From contig JAJZJM010000003.1 in assembly GCA_021810105.1 (NCBI GenBank), positions 1 to 64,000 of the forward strand: 64,000 bases of DNA, read 5' to 3'. A program made the position numbers and the translations under genes. Source of the DNA: Microcaldota archaeon (GTDB lineage: Archaea > Micrarchaeota > Micrarchaeia > Micrarchaeales > Micrarchaeaceae). Positions 37,329 through 47,212 of the stretch are shown here, piece after piece. Below the pieces are notes generated by a model. It was not told the DNA's origin and searched no databases. It saw only the letters and a program-made list of their open reading frames with translations. Each line of letters opens with the position of its first letter. Position 1 is the stretch's first letter.

Positions 37329-38049
37329 ATCCCTCCTTCTCTAGCTTCTCTATAAGTTCTTTTCCCCCTTCTGCTACAATCTTTCCATTTGTCATCACGT
37401 GGACAAATTGCGGGTTCATATAGGATAAGATCCTGCTATAATGAGTTATTATTACCAACCCCATATTATATTTTTTACCGAATTCGTTTATATTCTCCGC
37501 CACTACCTTGACCGCATCTATGTCGAGTCCTGAGTCTGGTTCGTCCAGTATTGCGATTTTTGGCTGCAGCACTCCCATTTGCAATACCTCTGCCTTCTTC
37601 TTCTCTCCTCCGGAGAACCCTTGATTCAATGATCTTCCTATTAGGTTATCCACCATTTTTAGATTTACTGCGCTTGTCCTTATATCTGCCATGAGCTCCT
37701 TCGTGTTTACTGTAGACGCAACAGCTTCCTTGGCGCTATGCAAGAAGTTTATGAATCCTACACCCTCAACTTCAACAGGGTTTTGGAATCCCAGAAATAG
37801 CCCTAACTTTGCGCGTTTATCAGTAGTCAGGCCAATAATGCTCTGCCCATCTACGAGTATATCTCCGCTAGTTGGCTTTAATTTAGGATAACCCAGTATC
37901 GTTTTTGCCAAAGTGGTTTTACCAGACCCGTTGTGCCCCATTATTACATGAACCTCCCCCTGCCCTATCTTGAGATTTATCCCATTTACTACTTCTTTCC
38001 CTTCTATAGAGACATGCAAATCTTTTATTTCCAATATCATCCGATTCAC
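37303..38049 (-). CDS. sufC: Fe-S assembly ATPase SufC
   Basis: MGHNGSGKTTLAKTILGYP, NQGFSGGEKKKAEVLQM, ILDEPDSGLDIDAVKVV. Confidence 0.94.
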   Translation of the reverse strand: MNRMILEIKDLHVSIEGKEVVNGINLKIGQGEVHVIMGHNGSGKTTLAKTILGYPKLKPTSGDILVDGQSIIGLTTDKRAKLGLFLGFQNPVEVEGVGFINFLHSAKEAVASTVNTKELMADIRTSAVNLKMVDNLIGRSLNQGFSGGEKKKAEVLQMGVLQPKIAILDEPDSGLDIDAVKVVAENINEFGKKYNMGLVIITHYSRILSYMNPQFVHVMTNGKIVAEGGKELIEKLEKEGYESFIKGN

Positions 38050-38415
38050 CTATTTTATCATTATTGCACAATTAAATCTGTTGTAATTCTGGCATGCTTT
38101 GCACATGGCGCGTTGTGCAGCAACGCTGTTATCTTTTGAAATGTTATGCACAAACCTCTCCACAGCGCTAGCATCAAGTCTGCCCATGCTCCCCTCTACA
38201 GATTTTGAATAAATTCCGTTTATGTACTTGCTTATAGCTGCCTGCGATAATCCAAGCAAAGTTGCTGCTTCTTGCTGGCTAATGTTATTCCTTGTAACTA
38301 ATATAGACGCAGCCTTGGCTTTGAATGCTGGCATAAACTTGTTCAATGCAATCTCGTAATCTGTTGGCATGGTCTCATCTATATTTATAGTGCCCTTTGA
38401 AAATGTCTTCTTCAT
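38050..38415 (-). CDS. XRE-type HTH regulator with C-terminal Cys cluster
   Basis: ISQQEAATLLGLSQAAISKYINGIY HTH and CKACQNYNRFNCAI; internal ATG at 38415 chosen because the longer ORF overlaps sufD. Confidence 0.75.
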   Translation of the reverse strand: MKKTFSKGTINIDETMPTDYEIALNKFMPAFKAKAASILVTRNNISQQEAATLLGLSQAAISKYINGIYSKSVEGSMGRLDASAVERFVHNISKDNSVAAQRAMCKACQNYNRFNCAIMIK

Positions 38416-39670
38416 TTTCCTTTCCGACCCATATGTTCTCAGCTGAGAGCTTGACAGGGGCTCCAAAAGTTCCATTCTCTATCTTTTCTGCAACCAAATT
38501 GGCACCAGCCAGTTTTGCAGTTGCATTTCTGAATTTGCCTATGCTGCTAGACAGGAAGCCCTCAACAATTAATCTCTTTGCGCTTTGTTCTGGTAGCCCT
38601 TTCGACATAAGGTAAAATATGAGTTCGTCGTCTATCGGACCTGTGGCCGAAGAATGGGTTGCTTTCACCTCATTCTCATCTATAGACATTGCAGGTATTG
38701 ATTCCAGATAAGCGTCTTTGTTTAAGAGCATGCCAGATTCGTATACAAAAGAGCGCGCATTCTTCGAGCCAAAAGGTATCTTTGCAAATCCTTTCAGTAT
38801 GCAAAGAGACTGATCTGCAAGCACTGCTCTCGAGTGCAGTTCCGCTATAGTCGCCTGCGAAGAATTCTCAAGATAGCTGCTCACATCAAATTTCTGCTTT
38901 GATGACCCAAATACCAGTTCATTTACGTGTATCGATGCCTCGTATCCTGATGCGGAAAAATAGTTCTTGGCCCTGGAGTGCGAGCCACCATTATACAGAT
39001 AATTGAGCTTAAGAGTTGCATTATTGAAAGCATTGTATTTAGACAGCCCCACCACGGTGGTCCTATAATCCTCATTATGCACCGCGTCTATGTATATGCT
39101 GGAATACTCTCCTGCTATGCATTCATGCATTACTGCACTTGCAGAATCGCCTTTGGATGATGAAGCATACCATTCAAAAACCTCAAGTTCCGCTCCCTTC
39201 CCTGTATTAACTATAACTTGTGTGGCAAGAGGATGGGCAGCATTTATAAATAGGAGATTTATTTGCGCTTTCTGCCCTTCAGGAACATCCAAAATTACAA
39301 TCTCTTTTGTAAAAGCATGCACCAAAGAGGCAAGTTTGTCATCTGCGCTTTTGTAAAGTTTTCTATCCAACACATCCATGCTTATATCCGAAACTGGAAC
39401 TATCCTGATGTTTTTCTGGGATTGATTAACAATATGACCGCTCCCCCAGATTATTGCATCAAATTTTACAGAACTATCAACAAAAATAGACTTAGATAGG
39501 GCTTCAATCTCCTCTTTGGTATCAGGATTATCCTGTTTGACCTGAAATATTCCGAAAAGCTGCTCCGGGCTTAAACTTACATATTTCCTCTTGTATAATT
39601 CATTCTGCTCTTCCGGAAGTTCCTTATACTTCTGAATGGCATCTTCAACAAACAATCTATAAGAATTCAA
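38375..39670 (-). CDS. sufD: SufD-like Fe-S assembly protein
   Basis: SufBD core (ATHSSATGPIDDELIFYLMSKGLPEQSAKRLIVEGF). Confidence 0.85.
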   Translation of the reverse strand: MNSYRLFVEDAIQKYKELPEEQNELYKRKYVSLSPEQLFGIFQVKQDNPDTKEEIEALSKSIFVDSSVKFDAIIWGSGHIVNQSQKNIRIVPVSDISMDVLDRKLYKSADDKLASLVHAFTKEIVILDVPEGQKAQINLLFINAAHPLATQVIVNTGKGAELEVFEWYASSSKGDSASAVMHECIAGEYSSIYIDAVHNEDYRTTVVGLSKYNAFNNATLKLNYLYNGGSHSRAKNYFSASGYEASIHVNELVFGSSKQKFDVSSYLENSSQATIAELHSRAVLADQSLCILKGFAKIPFGSKNARSFVYESGMLLNKDAYLESIPAMSIDENEVKATHSSATGPIDDELIFYLMSKGLPEQSAKRLIVEGFLSSSIGKFRNATAKLAGANLVAEKIENGTFGAPVKLSAENIWVGKENEEDIFKGHYKYR

Positions 39671-39678
39671 TAAATCAC

Positions 39679-41106
39679 TTAGGCAACGGATCCGCTTGTA
39701 TCCAGTTTTATCAGCCTTCTCAATTCTACAGAGTACTCAAGCGGAAGCGCTTTAGTCAAAGGGTCTATGAAACCAAGCACTATAGTCGTAAGGGCTTCTT
39801 CTTCGCTTAAGCCGCGAGACATTAGATAAAAGAGTTGCTCTTCTCCTATCTTTCCTACAGCTGCCTCATGCGTTATGGTTGCATCCTCTCTCTGAATGTC
39901 CATGTATGGATAAGTGTTGGTCTTTGACTCTTTGTTAAGTAGGAGAGCATCGCATCGTACTGTAGATTTCACATTATCGGCATTCCTTGCAACATAAAGC
40001 TGCCCTCTATACGAAGAAACGCCGTTTTTCTTTGATACACTTTTTGATATTATCTTAGAAGTAGTATCTGGGGCGAGGTGCAGCATCTTTCCTCCTGAAT
40101 CTTGCACCTGATTCTCTCCGGCTACTGCAACTGACAGTATCTCTCCTTTCGCACCTCTGCCTTTCAGGTATACCGAAGGGTACTTCATATTCACCTTACT
40201 GCCTATATTTGCATCAACCCACTCCATATGAGCATTCTCATATGCGAATGCACGCTGGGTAACAAGATTATACACGTTTCTAGACCAGTTCTGTATTGTA
40301 ACGTACCTGACATGCGCATCCTTGTGTACTATTATCTCAACAACCGCAGAATGAAGCGAAGAGCTCATGTAGATAGGAGCTGTGCATCCTTCTATATATG
40401 TTACATCTGCACCTTCATCAGCTATTATCAAGGTTCTTTCGAATTGGCCAGCTTTCTCGGCATTTATCCTGAAGTATGCCTGAAGCGGCATTGCAACCTT
40501 CACCCCTTTTGGTACGTATATGAAGCTGCCTCCAGAGAAGACCGCTGTGTTCAATGCGGCAAACTTGTTGTCCGTAGGTGGTATCACAGTTCCAAAGTAT
40601 TTTTTCACAAGTTCCGGGTATTTTTTTACAGCAGAGTCTGTATCTGTAAATATTACTCCCTGCTTCTCAAGCTCTTTTTTAACGTGGCCGTACACTACTT
40701 CAGAATCGTACTGGATCTCTGCTCCCGAAAAGAACTTGCGTTCCGCTTCTGGTATCCCTAACTTATCGAATGTCCTCTTTATATCTTCAGGAACTTTTTC
40801 CCACGTATCCTCCTTCTTGCCTCCGGGTCTGATATAGTAATAAACATCATCAAAATCTATTCCGCTTAGGTCTGCTCCCCATGTTGGCAAGGGTTTATTC
40901 TTAAATACTTTATACGCGGTAAGCCTTTTCTCAAGCATCCAATCTGGCTCATTCTTTATCTTTGAAATCTCTTTGACAATTTCCTCAGACAACCCTTTCT
41001 CGGTCTTATAAGAGTATTCTGTCTTATCGCTAAATCCATAGCGCTCCTTGTACTCTTCATCAGCATATCCTAAAAGTTCTTGTTCATTCTCTTGCATATT
41101 ATCCAC
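39679..41106 (-). CDS. sufB: SufB Fe-S assembly protein
   Basis: [69 protein letters not shown]. Confidence 0.94.
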   Translation of the reverse strand: MDNMQENEQELLGYADEEYKERYGFSDKTEYSYKTEKGLSEEIVKEISKIKNEPDWMLEKRLTAYKVFKNKPLPTWGADLSGIDFDDVYYYIRPGGKKEDTWEKVPEDIKRTFDKLGIPEAERKFFSGAEIQYDSEVVYGHVKKELEKQGVIFTDTDSAVKKYPELVKKYFGTVIPPTDNKFAALNTAVFSGGSFIYVPKGVKVAMPLQAYFRINAEKAGQFERTLIIADEGADVTYIEGCTAPIYMSSSLHSAVVEIIVHKDAHVRYVTIQNWSRNVYNLVTQRAFAYENAHMEWVDANIGSKVNMKYPSVYLKGRGAKGEILSVAVAGENQVQDSGGKMLHLAPDTTSKIISKSVSKKNGVSSYRGQLYVARNADNVKSTVRCDALLLNKESKTNTYPYMDIQREDATITHEAAVGKIGEEQLFYLMSRGLSEEEALTTIVLGFIDPLTKALPLEYSVELRRLIKLDTSGSVA

Positions 41107-41129
41107 TAATTATAACTGAGTTATAATTA
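41107..41129. promoter_or_regulatory. perfect inverted repeat TAATTATAAC-TGA-GTTATAATTA at the sufB promoter (putative operator)
   Basis: 10-bp arms immediately upstream of the sufB start; TATA-like TTTAAATA (minus strand) about 25 nt further upstream. Confidence 0.55.
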
Positions 41130-41295
41130 TAGTGCTGCCCATTGTATTTAAAAGCTATCTTCTCAAACGGGTAACGCCTTTACAAATTCTGCACATTAAA
41201 AAAACGGTTAACTAAAAGTTTTATGTAATACATTGCGAACAAACTTAACCAATAATAACCTTATTGCCACAATATAGATTATTAAAGCGATTTTT

Positions 41296-42918
41296 ATGCC
41301 GAGCTTCTCAAATGAATCAACATATAAGAGATTCTGTGAATCAGGACGCGAGGCGGAATTCGATGCTCTTTTTGAATCTGCGATAAAATCAGTCGGTTTG
41401 CAATTCGGTAAGAGATACCCTATGTATATAAACGGAAAAGAGGTTTTCTCGAGCGAAAGCATAGTGGAAAGGACTCCAATAGATAATACCACCATAATCG
41501 GCCATTTTCAAAAAGGGACGAGGGAAGATGCAAGGGCTGCAATAGAAGCTGCACATAATGCGTTCGATGCATGGAGTAAGGTTCAGTATAAGGAAAGGGC
41601 ATCTATATTCAGGAAAGCAGCCGAGATATTTTCTAAAAATAAATTTGATCTTGCCGCTATATTAAGTTATGAGAATGGCAAATCCAGATATGAGTCGATA
41701 GGTGAAGTGGATGAGGCAATAGACTTCATGAAATACTATGCAAATGAGTTGGAAATAAACAAAGGATACCTGAGAAAAACTAAAATGGAAGCAAGCAAAA
41801 CAAAAGTAAACGCGGGTTTCCAAGGAGCGCCATCCGTAAACGAAGAGAGGGTAAACATAAGGATGATGCCATACGGAGTATTCGGAGTGATAGCACCTTT
41901 CAATTTTCCTGTCTCTATAAGCACCGGCATGAGCGTTGGCGCAATGATAACTGGAAATACGGTTGTATTCAAGCCATCATCTTCAGACAGCATGACTATG
42001 CTTACAGGCATAAAAATATATCAATATTTTAAAGAGGCTGGAGTTCCTGATGGTGTCTTTAATTATGTATCAGGTCCCGGATCTGTGGTTGGAGAGGAGT
42101 TGGTGGTAAATCCCAATGTTTCTGGAATTGTCTTCACAGGCTCAAGAGATGTTGGAACAGGAATGATTACAAAAGCGTATTCTATGGGGCTACAGAAAGC
42201 TTTCATAGTTGAAATGGGCGGTAAAAATCCTGTAATAGTATCGAAATACGCGGATTTAGATCAGTCAGCATCTGGAATTGCAAGTGCAGCCTTCGGCTTC
42301 GATGGCCAAAAATGCAGCGCAACTTCAAGAGTATATGTACATGAGTCAATCAAAGAACAATTCATAAGCAAACTCATAGAAAAAGCAAGAGGGTTCAAGA
42401 TAGGCGATCCCATCAGTAAGGATAATTACATGGGTCCGCTAATAAGCAAAAATGCGTATAACACGTATATCGAAGCCATAAATAAAGCAAAAGCCGACGG
42501 CAGGGTCTTATATGGTGGCAACAAGGTAAGCGTGAATCCCTACGGCTATTATGTTGAACCGGCGATAATAGAGGTAAAGCACTCTAGCGATTTGGTACAT
42601 AAGGAACTATTCGTTCCAATATTGACAGTAGAAAGCTACAAGGACTTCAACGAGGCAATAAAACTTGCAAATGACACAAAATATGGTCTTACCGCAGCAC
42701 TATACAGCAAGAAAAAAAAGGAGATCCAGGAATTCTCAGATCGTATAGAGGCAGGTACTATTTATGTAAACAGGCAGACCAGTGCAACTACGGGTGCAAT
42801 AGTCGGGCTGCATACTTTTGTAGGATGGAAGGGAAGCAGCATAAACGGAAAAGGCTCCGGAAGCAAGTTCTACCTGCAGCAATTTATGAGAGAGCAAAGC
42901 ATCTCAATTACAAAATGA
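41296..42918 (+). CDS. aldehyde dehydrogenase, probable 1-pyrroline-5-carboxylate dehydrogenase
   Basis: FVIEMGGKNP-type motif, FGFDGQKCSATSR, NRQTSATTGAIVGLHTFVGWKGSSINGKGSGSKFYLQQFMREQS typical of P5CDH. Confidence 0.82.
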   Translation: MPSFSNESTYKRFCESGREAEFDALFESAIKSVGLQFGKRYPMYINGKEVFSSESIVERTPIDNTTIIGHFQKGTREDARAAIEAAHNAFDAWSKVQYKERASIFRKAAEIFSKNKFDLAAILSYENGKSRYESIGEVDEAIDFMKYYANELEINKGYLRKTKMEASKTKVNAGFQGAPSVNEERVNIRMMPYGVFGVIAPFNFPVSISTGMSVGAMITGNTVVFKPSSSDSMTMLTGIKIYQYFKEAGVPDGVFNYVSGPGSVVGEELVVNPNVSGIVFTGSRDVGTGMITKAYSMGLQKAFIVEMGGKNPVIVSKYADLDQSASGIASAAFGFDGQKCSATSRVYVHESIKEQFISKLIEKARGFKIGDPISKDNYMGPLISKNAYNTYIEAINKAKADGRVLYGGNKVSVNPYGYYVEPAIIEVKHSSDLVHKELFVPILTVESYKDFNEAIKLANDTKYGLTAALYSKKKKEIQEFSDRIEAGTIYVNRQTSATTGAIVGLHTFVGWKGSSINGKGSGSKFYLQQFMREQSISITK

Positions 42919-42922
42919 TTTA

Positions 42923-43327
42923 ATGTGCATCTTATTGCTCCTGTCAAAAGGGGTTGATTTCAAGAAGGAAAAGATAGTCGTCGGCAATAAAAAAATGGAT
43001 TCTTTCATCGCAGATACGCCACGCAAGATGACAGTAGGCTTGATGTTCAGGAATGGCCTGAAATCAAACGAATGCATGACCTTTTTCTTCCCTAATGACG
43101 GCACCCATCCAATTTGGATGAGGAACATGAAGTTTCCTATAGATATTGTATGGTATGACAGCAACAAAAGAGTAGTTGATTTTGTTGAGAATGCGATGCC
43201 TTCAGGACGTTTTGACTTTTCTTCCTTCAGACCTAAAAAACCAGCCAGATATGTTATAGAATTTAATGCGGGATTTGTAAAGAAAAATAAAATAAAAATA
43301 AAAGATGTTGCAAAGTTTGGTATTTAG
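42923..43327 (+). CDS. DUF192 family protein
   Basis: TPRKMTVGLMFRNGL..MTFFFPNDGTHPIWMRNMKFPIDIVW. Confidence 0.85.
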   Translation: MCILLLLSKGVDFKKEKIVVGNKKMDSFIADTPRKMTVGLMFRNGLKSNECMTFFFPNDGTHPIWMRNMKFPIDIVWYDSNKRVVDFVENAMPSGRFDFSSFRPKKPARYVIEFNAGFVKKNKIKIKDVAKFGI

Positions 43328-43358
43328 CCTACTTTGCAACACTAAAAAGTTGAAAGGA

Positions 43359-43583
43359 TTATCTTCTTCCTTTCCTGTTCATCTTTGCTCTTGCCACATA
43401 TCCTCCTTTGTCTATAAAGTAGAGATACCCTTCCTCTCTCCTTACGACTTCGTCTGTGACCTTTGCCTTTCTTCCCCTCTTATTTGTCCTCATAGGGGTC
43501 TTCCATACATGCCCGTCCTTTCCTAGGTAGTAAAGATAACCGTCCTCTCTACTTACCTTTTCGCTTCCTACTCTTTGTGCCAT
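43359..43583 (-). CDS. small basic twin-repeat protein
   Basis: Internal repeat VSREDGYLYYLGKDGHVWKTPM / VRREEGYLYFIDKGGYVARAKM. Confidence 0.75.
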   Translation of the reverse strand: MAQRVGSEKVSREDGYLYYLGKDGHVWKTPMRTNKRGRKAKVTDEVVRREEGYLYFIDKGGYVARAKMNRKGRR

Positions 43584-43697
43584 AATTTCACCGTTATAAT
43601 ATCCGTCATTAAATTTAAATAGGTATCGTCGAGAAAAACGCTACCCCGCCGAAATCGACTGGTTTATTAATTTTGTCTGAGATTAAGATGAGATTAA

Positions 43698-44441
43698 ATG
43701 ATAGAGATAAAATTAATCAAAGAGGTAGATATGAAAGGTGCAACGCTAATTGAAGGCTTTCCAGGAATAGGTTTAGTGGGGCCTATGGCTGTCAGTTACA
43801 TAATAGATAAACTCGATATGGACTATGTTGGATACATAGAAAGTGAAGAGTTCCCGCCCCTCGTATCTATCCACAATAGCCAACCTCTCCCACCGGTAAG
43901 GGTGTACTATTCTAATAAAAAGAAGATAGCTGCAGTGTTTGCAGAATTTTCAATGCCTGTAAGCCTTGCATCTCCTTTAGCAGAAAAGATATATGCGATG
44001 TTTAAATCAAACGAGATGAAAGACATAATCTCTATAGGCGGGATGCCTTCGAAAGGCGTGCCCGACAGCAGCGTTGTATATGCGATTGCATCAACCAAAG
44101 AGGGTATGAAAAATGCAGAAAATGAAGGAATCAAGCCAGTCATAGAAGGAGTTTCAACAGGCGTAAGTGCAAGGCTCCTACTGCTCTCCTCATTCGATTC
44201 AATCCCTGACACAACCATACTGGTTCCTGTAGACCCGAGCATAATAGATCCCAAATGCGCAGAGTTTGCAATAGACAGTATAAATAAGATTCTAAAACTA
44301 AACATAGACGTTACAGAGCTCGAAAACGAAGCCAAGGAGGTAGATGCAAAAATAAGAGAGCTACTAAAAAAGAGCAAAGAAACTCAAGACGCGCACAAAA
44401 CCTCACTGGGCAGTTCTGGCACACAATCAATGTACGCGTGA
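43698..44441 (+). CDS. PAC2 (proteasome assembly chaperone) family protein
   Basis: LIEGFPGIGLVGPMAVSYIIDKL, GGMPSKGVPDSS, GVSARLLLLSS. Confidence 0.85.
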   Translation: MIEIKLIKEVDMKGATLIEGFPGIGLVGPMAVSYIIDKLDMDYVGYIESEEFPPLVSIHNSQPLPPVRVYYSNKKKIAAVFAEFSMPVSLASPLAEKIYAMFKSNEMKDIISIGGMPSKGVPDSSVVYAIASTKEGMKNAENEGIKPVIEGVSTGVSARLLLLSSFDSIPDTTILVPVDPSIIDPKCAEFAIDSINKILKLNIDVTELENEAKEVDAKIRELLKKSKETQDAHKTSLGSSGTQSMYA

Positions 44442-44491
44442 CATACCTGCTCGAATAGCTATTAATATCCTATATACAATAGCCTATAAAT

Positions 44492-44594
44492 GCAGGGGTT
44501 CCAGAGTCTGGTCTGGCGAAAGCCACAGAAAAATGGGCAGGACTTAAGATCCTGTGGCCTAGTGCCTTCGAGAGTTCGAATCTCTCCCCCTGCA
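44492..44594 (+). tRNA. tRNA-Leu (TAA) with about 18-nt insertion in the D-loop
   Basis: GCAGGGG/CCCCTGC acceptor, CAGGA-CTTAAGA-TCCTG anticodon arm, long variable arm, GAGAG-TTCGAAT-CTCTC T-arm; 103 nt long; extra hairpin TCTGGC-GAAA-GCCACAGA at 44512-44529. Confidence 0.85.
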
Positions 44595-44604
44595 AATTCA
44601 ATTT

Positions 44605-45336
44605 ACGGTGACAAGCCAGGGTTCGGAAATCCGAAACGGAAATCTTCAAGGAAGGAAGATTTCAATAGGCTTTTCGACAATCTCAAGCACGTGTCCATGA
44701 ATCTTTCATGGCACCAATTACAGCAGCCACAATCGGTATTGCACAAGACGCAAACCAAGAGGTTTGCGGGAAAGAGGAAGACGCCCAAATACGGCACTCT
44801 ATCAAAGGCGTTCAGTAACGGACAGCTTTCGCAGTTCTTACATGCGATAGAAAGCGACAAGTTTCGCCTATTATTTTTCGTATCAAGTGCAGCTTGGACT
44901 ACGTATAGGTGAAGCAGTCAGGGTAAACATAAAGGACATCAATTTTGAGATACGGGAACTTACCTCGAAGACCGAGAAGGCGAGAACCTTAGACACCTTG
45001 ATCATACCTGTGCTGCTGTTTAAGGATACCATAGCCTTCATCTCGAAGCACAAGACCGAGATTGAGAAATCGTAGGGATACTTATTCTTTGCAGATAAAC
45101 TGCGAACCAAACGGCCATAGCCGTTCCTTGAGTAGAACTACATCCGCAACAGGTCCAGGTGTTATATCAGGTTGGCTGGCTTGGATGAGGTCTATGATAC
45201 TTCAGACGAAACAAACCCAGATAGAAGCGTAAGACATCTTCATAGGCTGGCTACACATAGCCTGAGGCACTATGCGATAAACAAGGAAATAGCGCATTTT
45301 CATCCGAGCAAATTCGAAGATTTTTAGAATATTACG
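44605..45336 (+). pseudogene. decayed tyrosine recombinase/integrase
   Basis: Fragments LLFF..YQVQLGLRIGEAVRVNIKDINFEIRELTSKTEKART and RSVRHLHRLATHSLRHYAINKEIAHF in different frames, with stops between. Confidence 0.7.
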
Positions 45337-45569
45337 ATAGGCACAAACTGCCTGGAAAGGAAAATGAGGCAGGCGTTTACAGGGAATCTGGTTTTGTCAT
45401 AGAGCTCCTAGTGAAAAACTATGGAAAGGAAAAACTGCTTCGCTTGATTAGATCTATAAAAGATGCGGGAAACGAAGCGGCATTCGCCAAGAAGTTCAAG
45501 AATATTTACGGATTTGAGCTAAATTACAATAACTTCAACAGGTAACTTGCCCTTTCTTTCAAGAAAGTG

Positions 45570-45641
45570 AAAATAGCCGGTATTTGAACCCGGGTTACTG
45601 CCTTGGCAAGGCAATGTCCTACCAGGCTAGACTACTATCGC
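45570..45641 (-). tRNA. tRNA-Gly (GCC)-like; acceptor and T-arm degenerate, possible pseudo-tRNA
   Basis: Anticodon arm TTGCC-TTGCCAA-GGCAG and D-arm intact; T-stem has G-A mismatch; acceptor GCGATAG versus CTATTTT poorly paired. Confidence 0.6.
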
Positions 45642-45724
45642 ACAGAGCTATAATTGCACACAACCATATAAAAAAGATAGATTACCTAACTATAGAATAA
45701 GTCTGCCAAATATGGTGCATATCA

Positions 45725-46888
45725 ATGGCTTCGCCCAACGCTTCGGAAGAGGCAAGAGAGACCGAGAACGAGCTCAAGAAACTCGAAGAGGACAAGGAGA
45801 AGCTCATAGTCTCTTTCGGCGCATCGAGGATAGAGGAACTGAAGGAAACCCCTAAAAACAGGAGCTTCCACAACGGTCTACTGACATCTCACAGGGATTT
45901 TGATAAGTTCTACAAGAAGCTTCTTGCGCACGAGAAGAGCGCCATAGTTTCCGGGCTGAACCCAAGCGGCACATTCCACCTCGGCCACATAGGCGTCTTC
46001 GACATAAATCTCTTCTTCCAGAAGGAATATAATACAGACCTTTATGCCCCAATATCGGATGACGAGAGTTACGTTGCCGGCAAGATCCCAGACCAAGAGA
46101 CTGGGCTAAAGAACGCCTTCAGGCTCATTGCCGAATTCCTTGCCTATGGCTACGAGCCCCAAAAAACGCACTTCATAATAGACCAGATATACACGAACAT
46201 CTACAACCTCGCAATAAAGCTGTCAAGGGGAATAAACATCACAACGGTAAAGGCGATCTACGGATACCAGGACTCGGACAACATAGGGCTTAATTTTTAT
46301 CCTTCGGTGCAATCGGCCCATATAATACTCCCGCAGACGCTTGGTATAAAGAACGTGCTCGTGCCGATAGGACTTGATGAGGATACTCATCTCAGGGCAT
46401 CAAGGGACGTAGCAGACAAGTTTGGATATCAGAAAGCCTCTGTGCTACATGGCCGATTCCTTCCAGGCATAGATGGCAGGAAAATGTCAAAATCAAAGGG
46501 CAACGCAATATACCTAATGGATGATCAGGAAACGATAAAGCACAAGATATCAAGGGCGTTTAGCGGCGGGAGGACAACTGCAGAGGAGCATAGGAAGCTC
46601 GGCGGTATACCAGAGATAGACATCGCTTACCTTTATCTCAAATATCTATTCTACGACAAGACGCAGACGGAGCAGCTCTATAAAGACTACAAGAGCGGCA
46701 AGATACTAACCGGGGAAATAAAGAAAATGCTACTGGAGGAGGTCCTGAAAAGGACGATAGAATTACAGGAAAGGAGGAAAAAAGTCACTGCAAAGCAGAT
46801 GGCAGGAGCGATAATGTGCAATGAAGACATAGATGTGGAAGCAATGATAGACAAGTCGGGAGTGCTCTCCGAAGAGAGGAAAAGCTAG
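45725..46888 (+). CDS. trpS: tryptophanyl-tRNA synthetase
   Basis: GLNPSGTFHLGHIG, LPGIDGRKMSKSKGNAIYLMDDQETIKHKI. Confidence 0.88.
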   Translation: MASPNASEEARETENELKKLEEDKEKLIVSFGASRIEELKETPKNRSFHNGLLTSHRDFDKFYKKLLAHEKSAIVSGLNPSGTFHLGHIGVFDINLFFQKEYNTDLYAPISDDESYVAGKIPDQETGLKNAFRLIAEFLAYGYEPQKTHFIIDQIYTNIYNLAIKLSRGINITTVKAIYGYQDSDNIGLNFYPSVQSAHIILPQTLGIKNVLVPIGLDEDTHLRASRDVADKFGYQKASVLHGRFLPGIDGRKMSKSKGNAIYLMDDQETIKHKISRAFSGGRTTAEEHRKLGGIPEIDIAYLYLKYLFYDKTQTEQLYKDYKSGKILTGEIKKMLLEEVLKRTIELQERRKKVTAKQMAGAIMCNEDIDVEAMIDKSGVLSEERKS

Positions 46889-46908
46889 CCCGGGTCTGGG
46901 ACATAAGT

Positions 46909-47076
46909 CTACTCTTTTAGGATGACCACATATACGCGACGTCCAATGTATGATTTCGGTGCATCCACTTTTGCAGAGTTTCCGAATTTAGTTATTATCT
47001 TTTCGTAGAATGTTTCGACATCTTTACCTAAAGATAATGCGTCTTTCATAATTTTAACGTCGTTTTTTCGAGACAT
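46909..47076 (-). CDS. DUF2080-like putative transposon-encoded protein (55 aa)
   Basis: Hand translation ...FYEKIITKFGNSAKVDAPKSYIGRRVYVVILKE; FGNSAKVxxPKxxxGxxVxVxxL pattern. Confidence 0.65.
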   Translation of the reverse strand: MSRKNDVKIMKDALSLGKDVETFYEKIITKFGNSAKVDAPKSYIGRRVYVVILKE

Positions 47077-47212
47077 ATATTCATCATTATTGATGGTTTT
47101 AGCAACAATTTACGTCTTATTATGTATATCCTTTGGATATCCTTATATATCTTTCTATTTAATAGTATAATGCCCGTTTCTTAGTTTCTTTTGCTCCTTT
47201 CCCCACCTTCCT

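Noticed and set aside
44490-44600. Start of ORF 44490-44912 as a protein N-terminus
   Set aside because: The first third is tRNA-Leu; only the downstream part shows integrase-like sequence.
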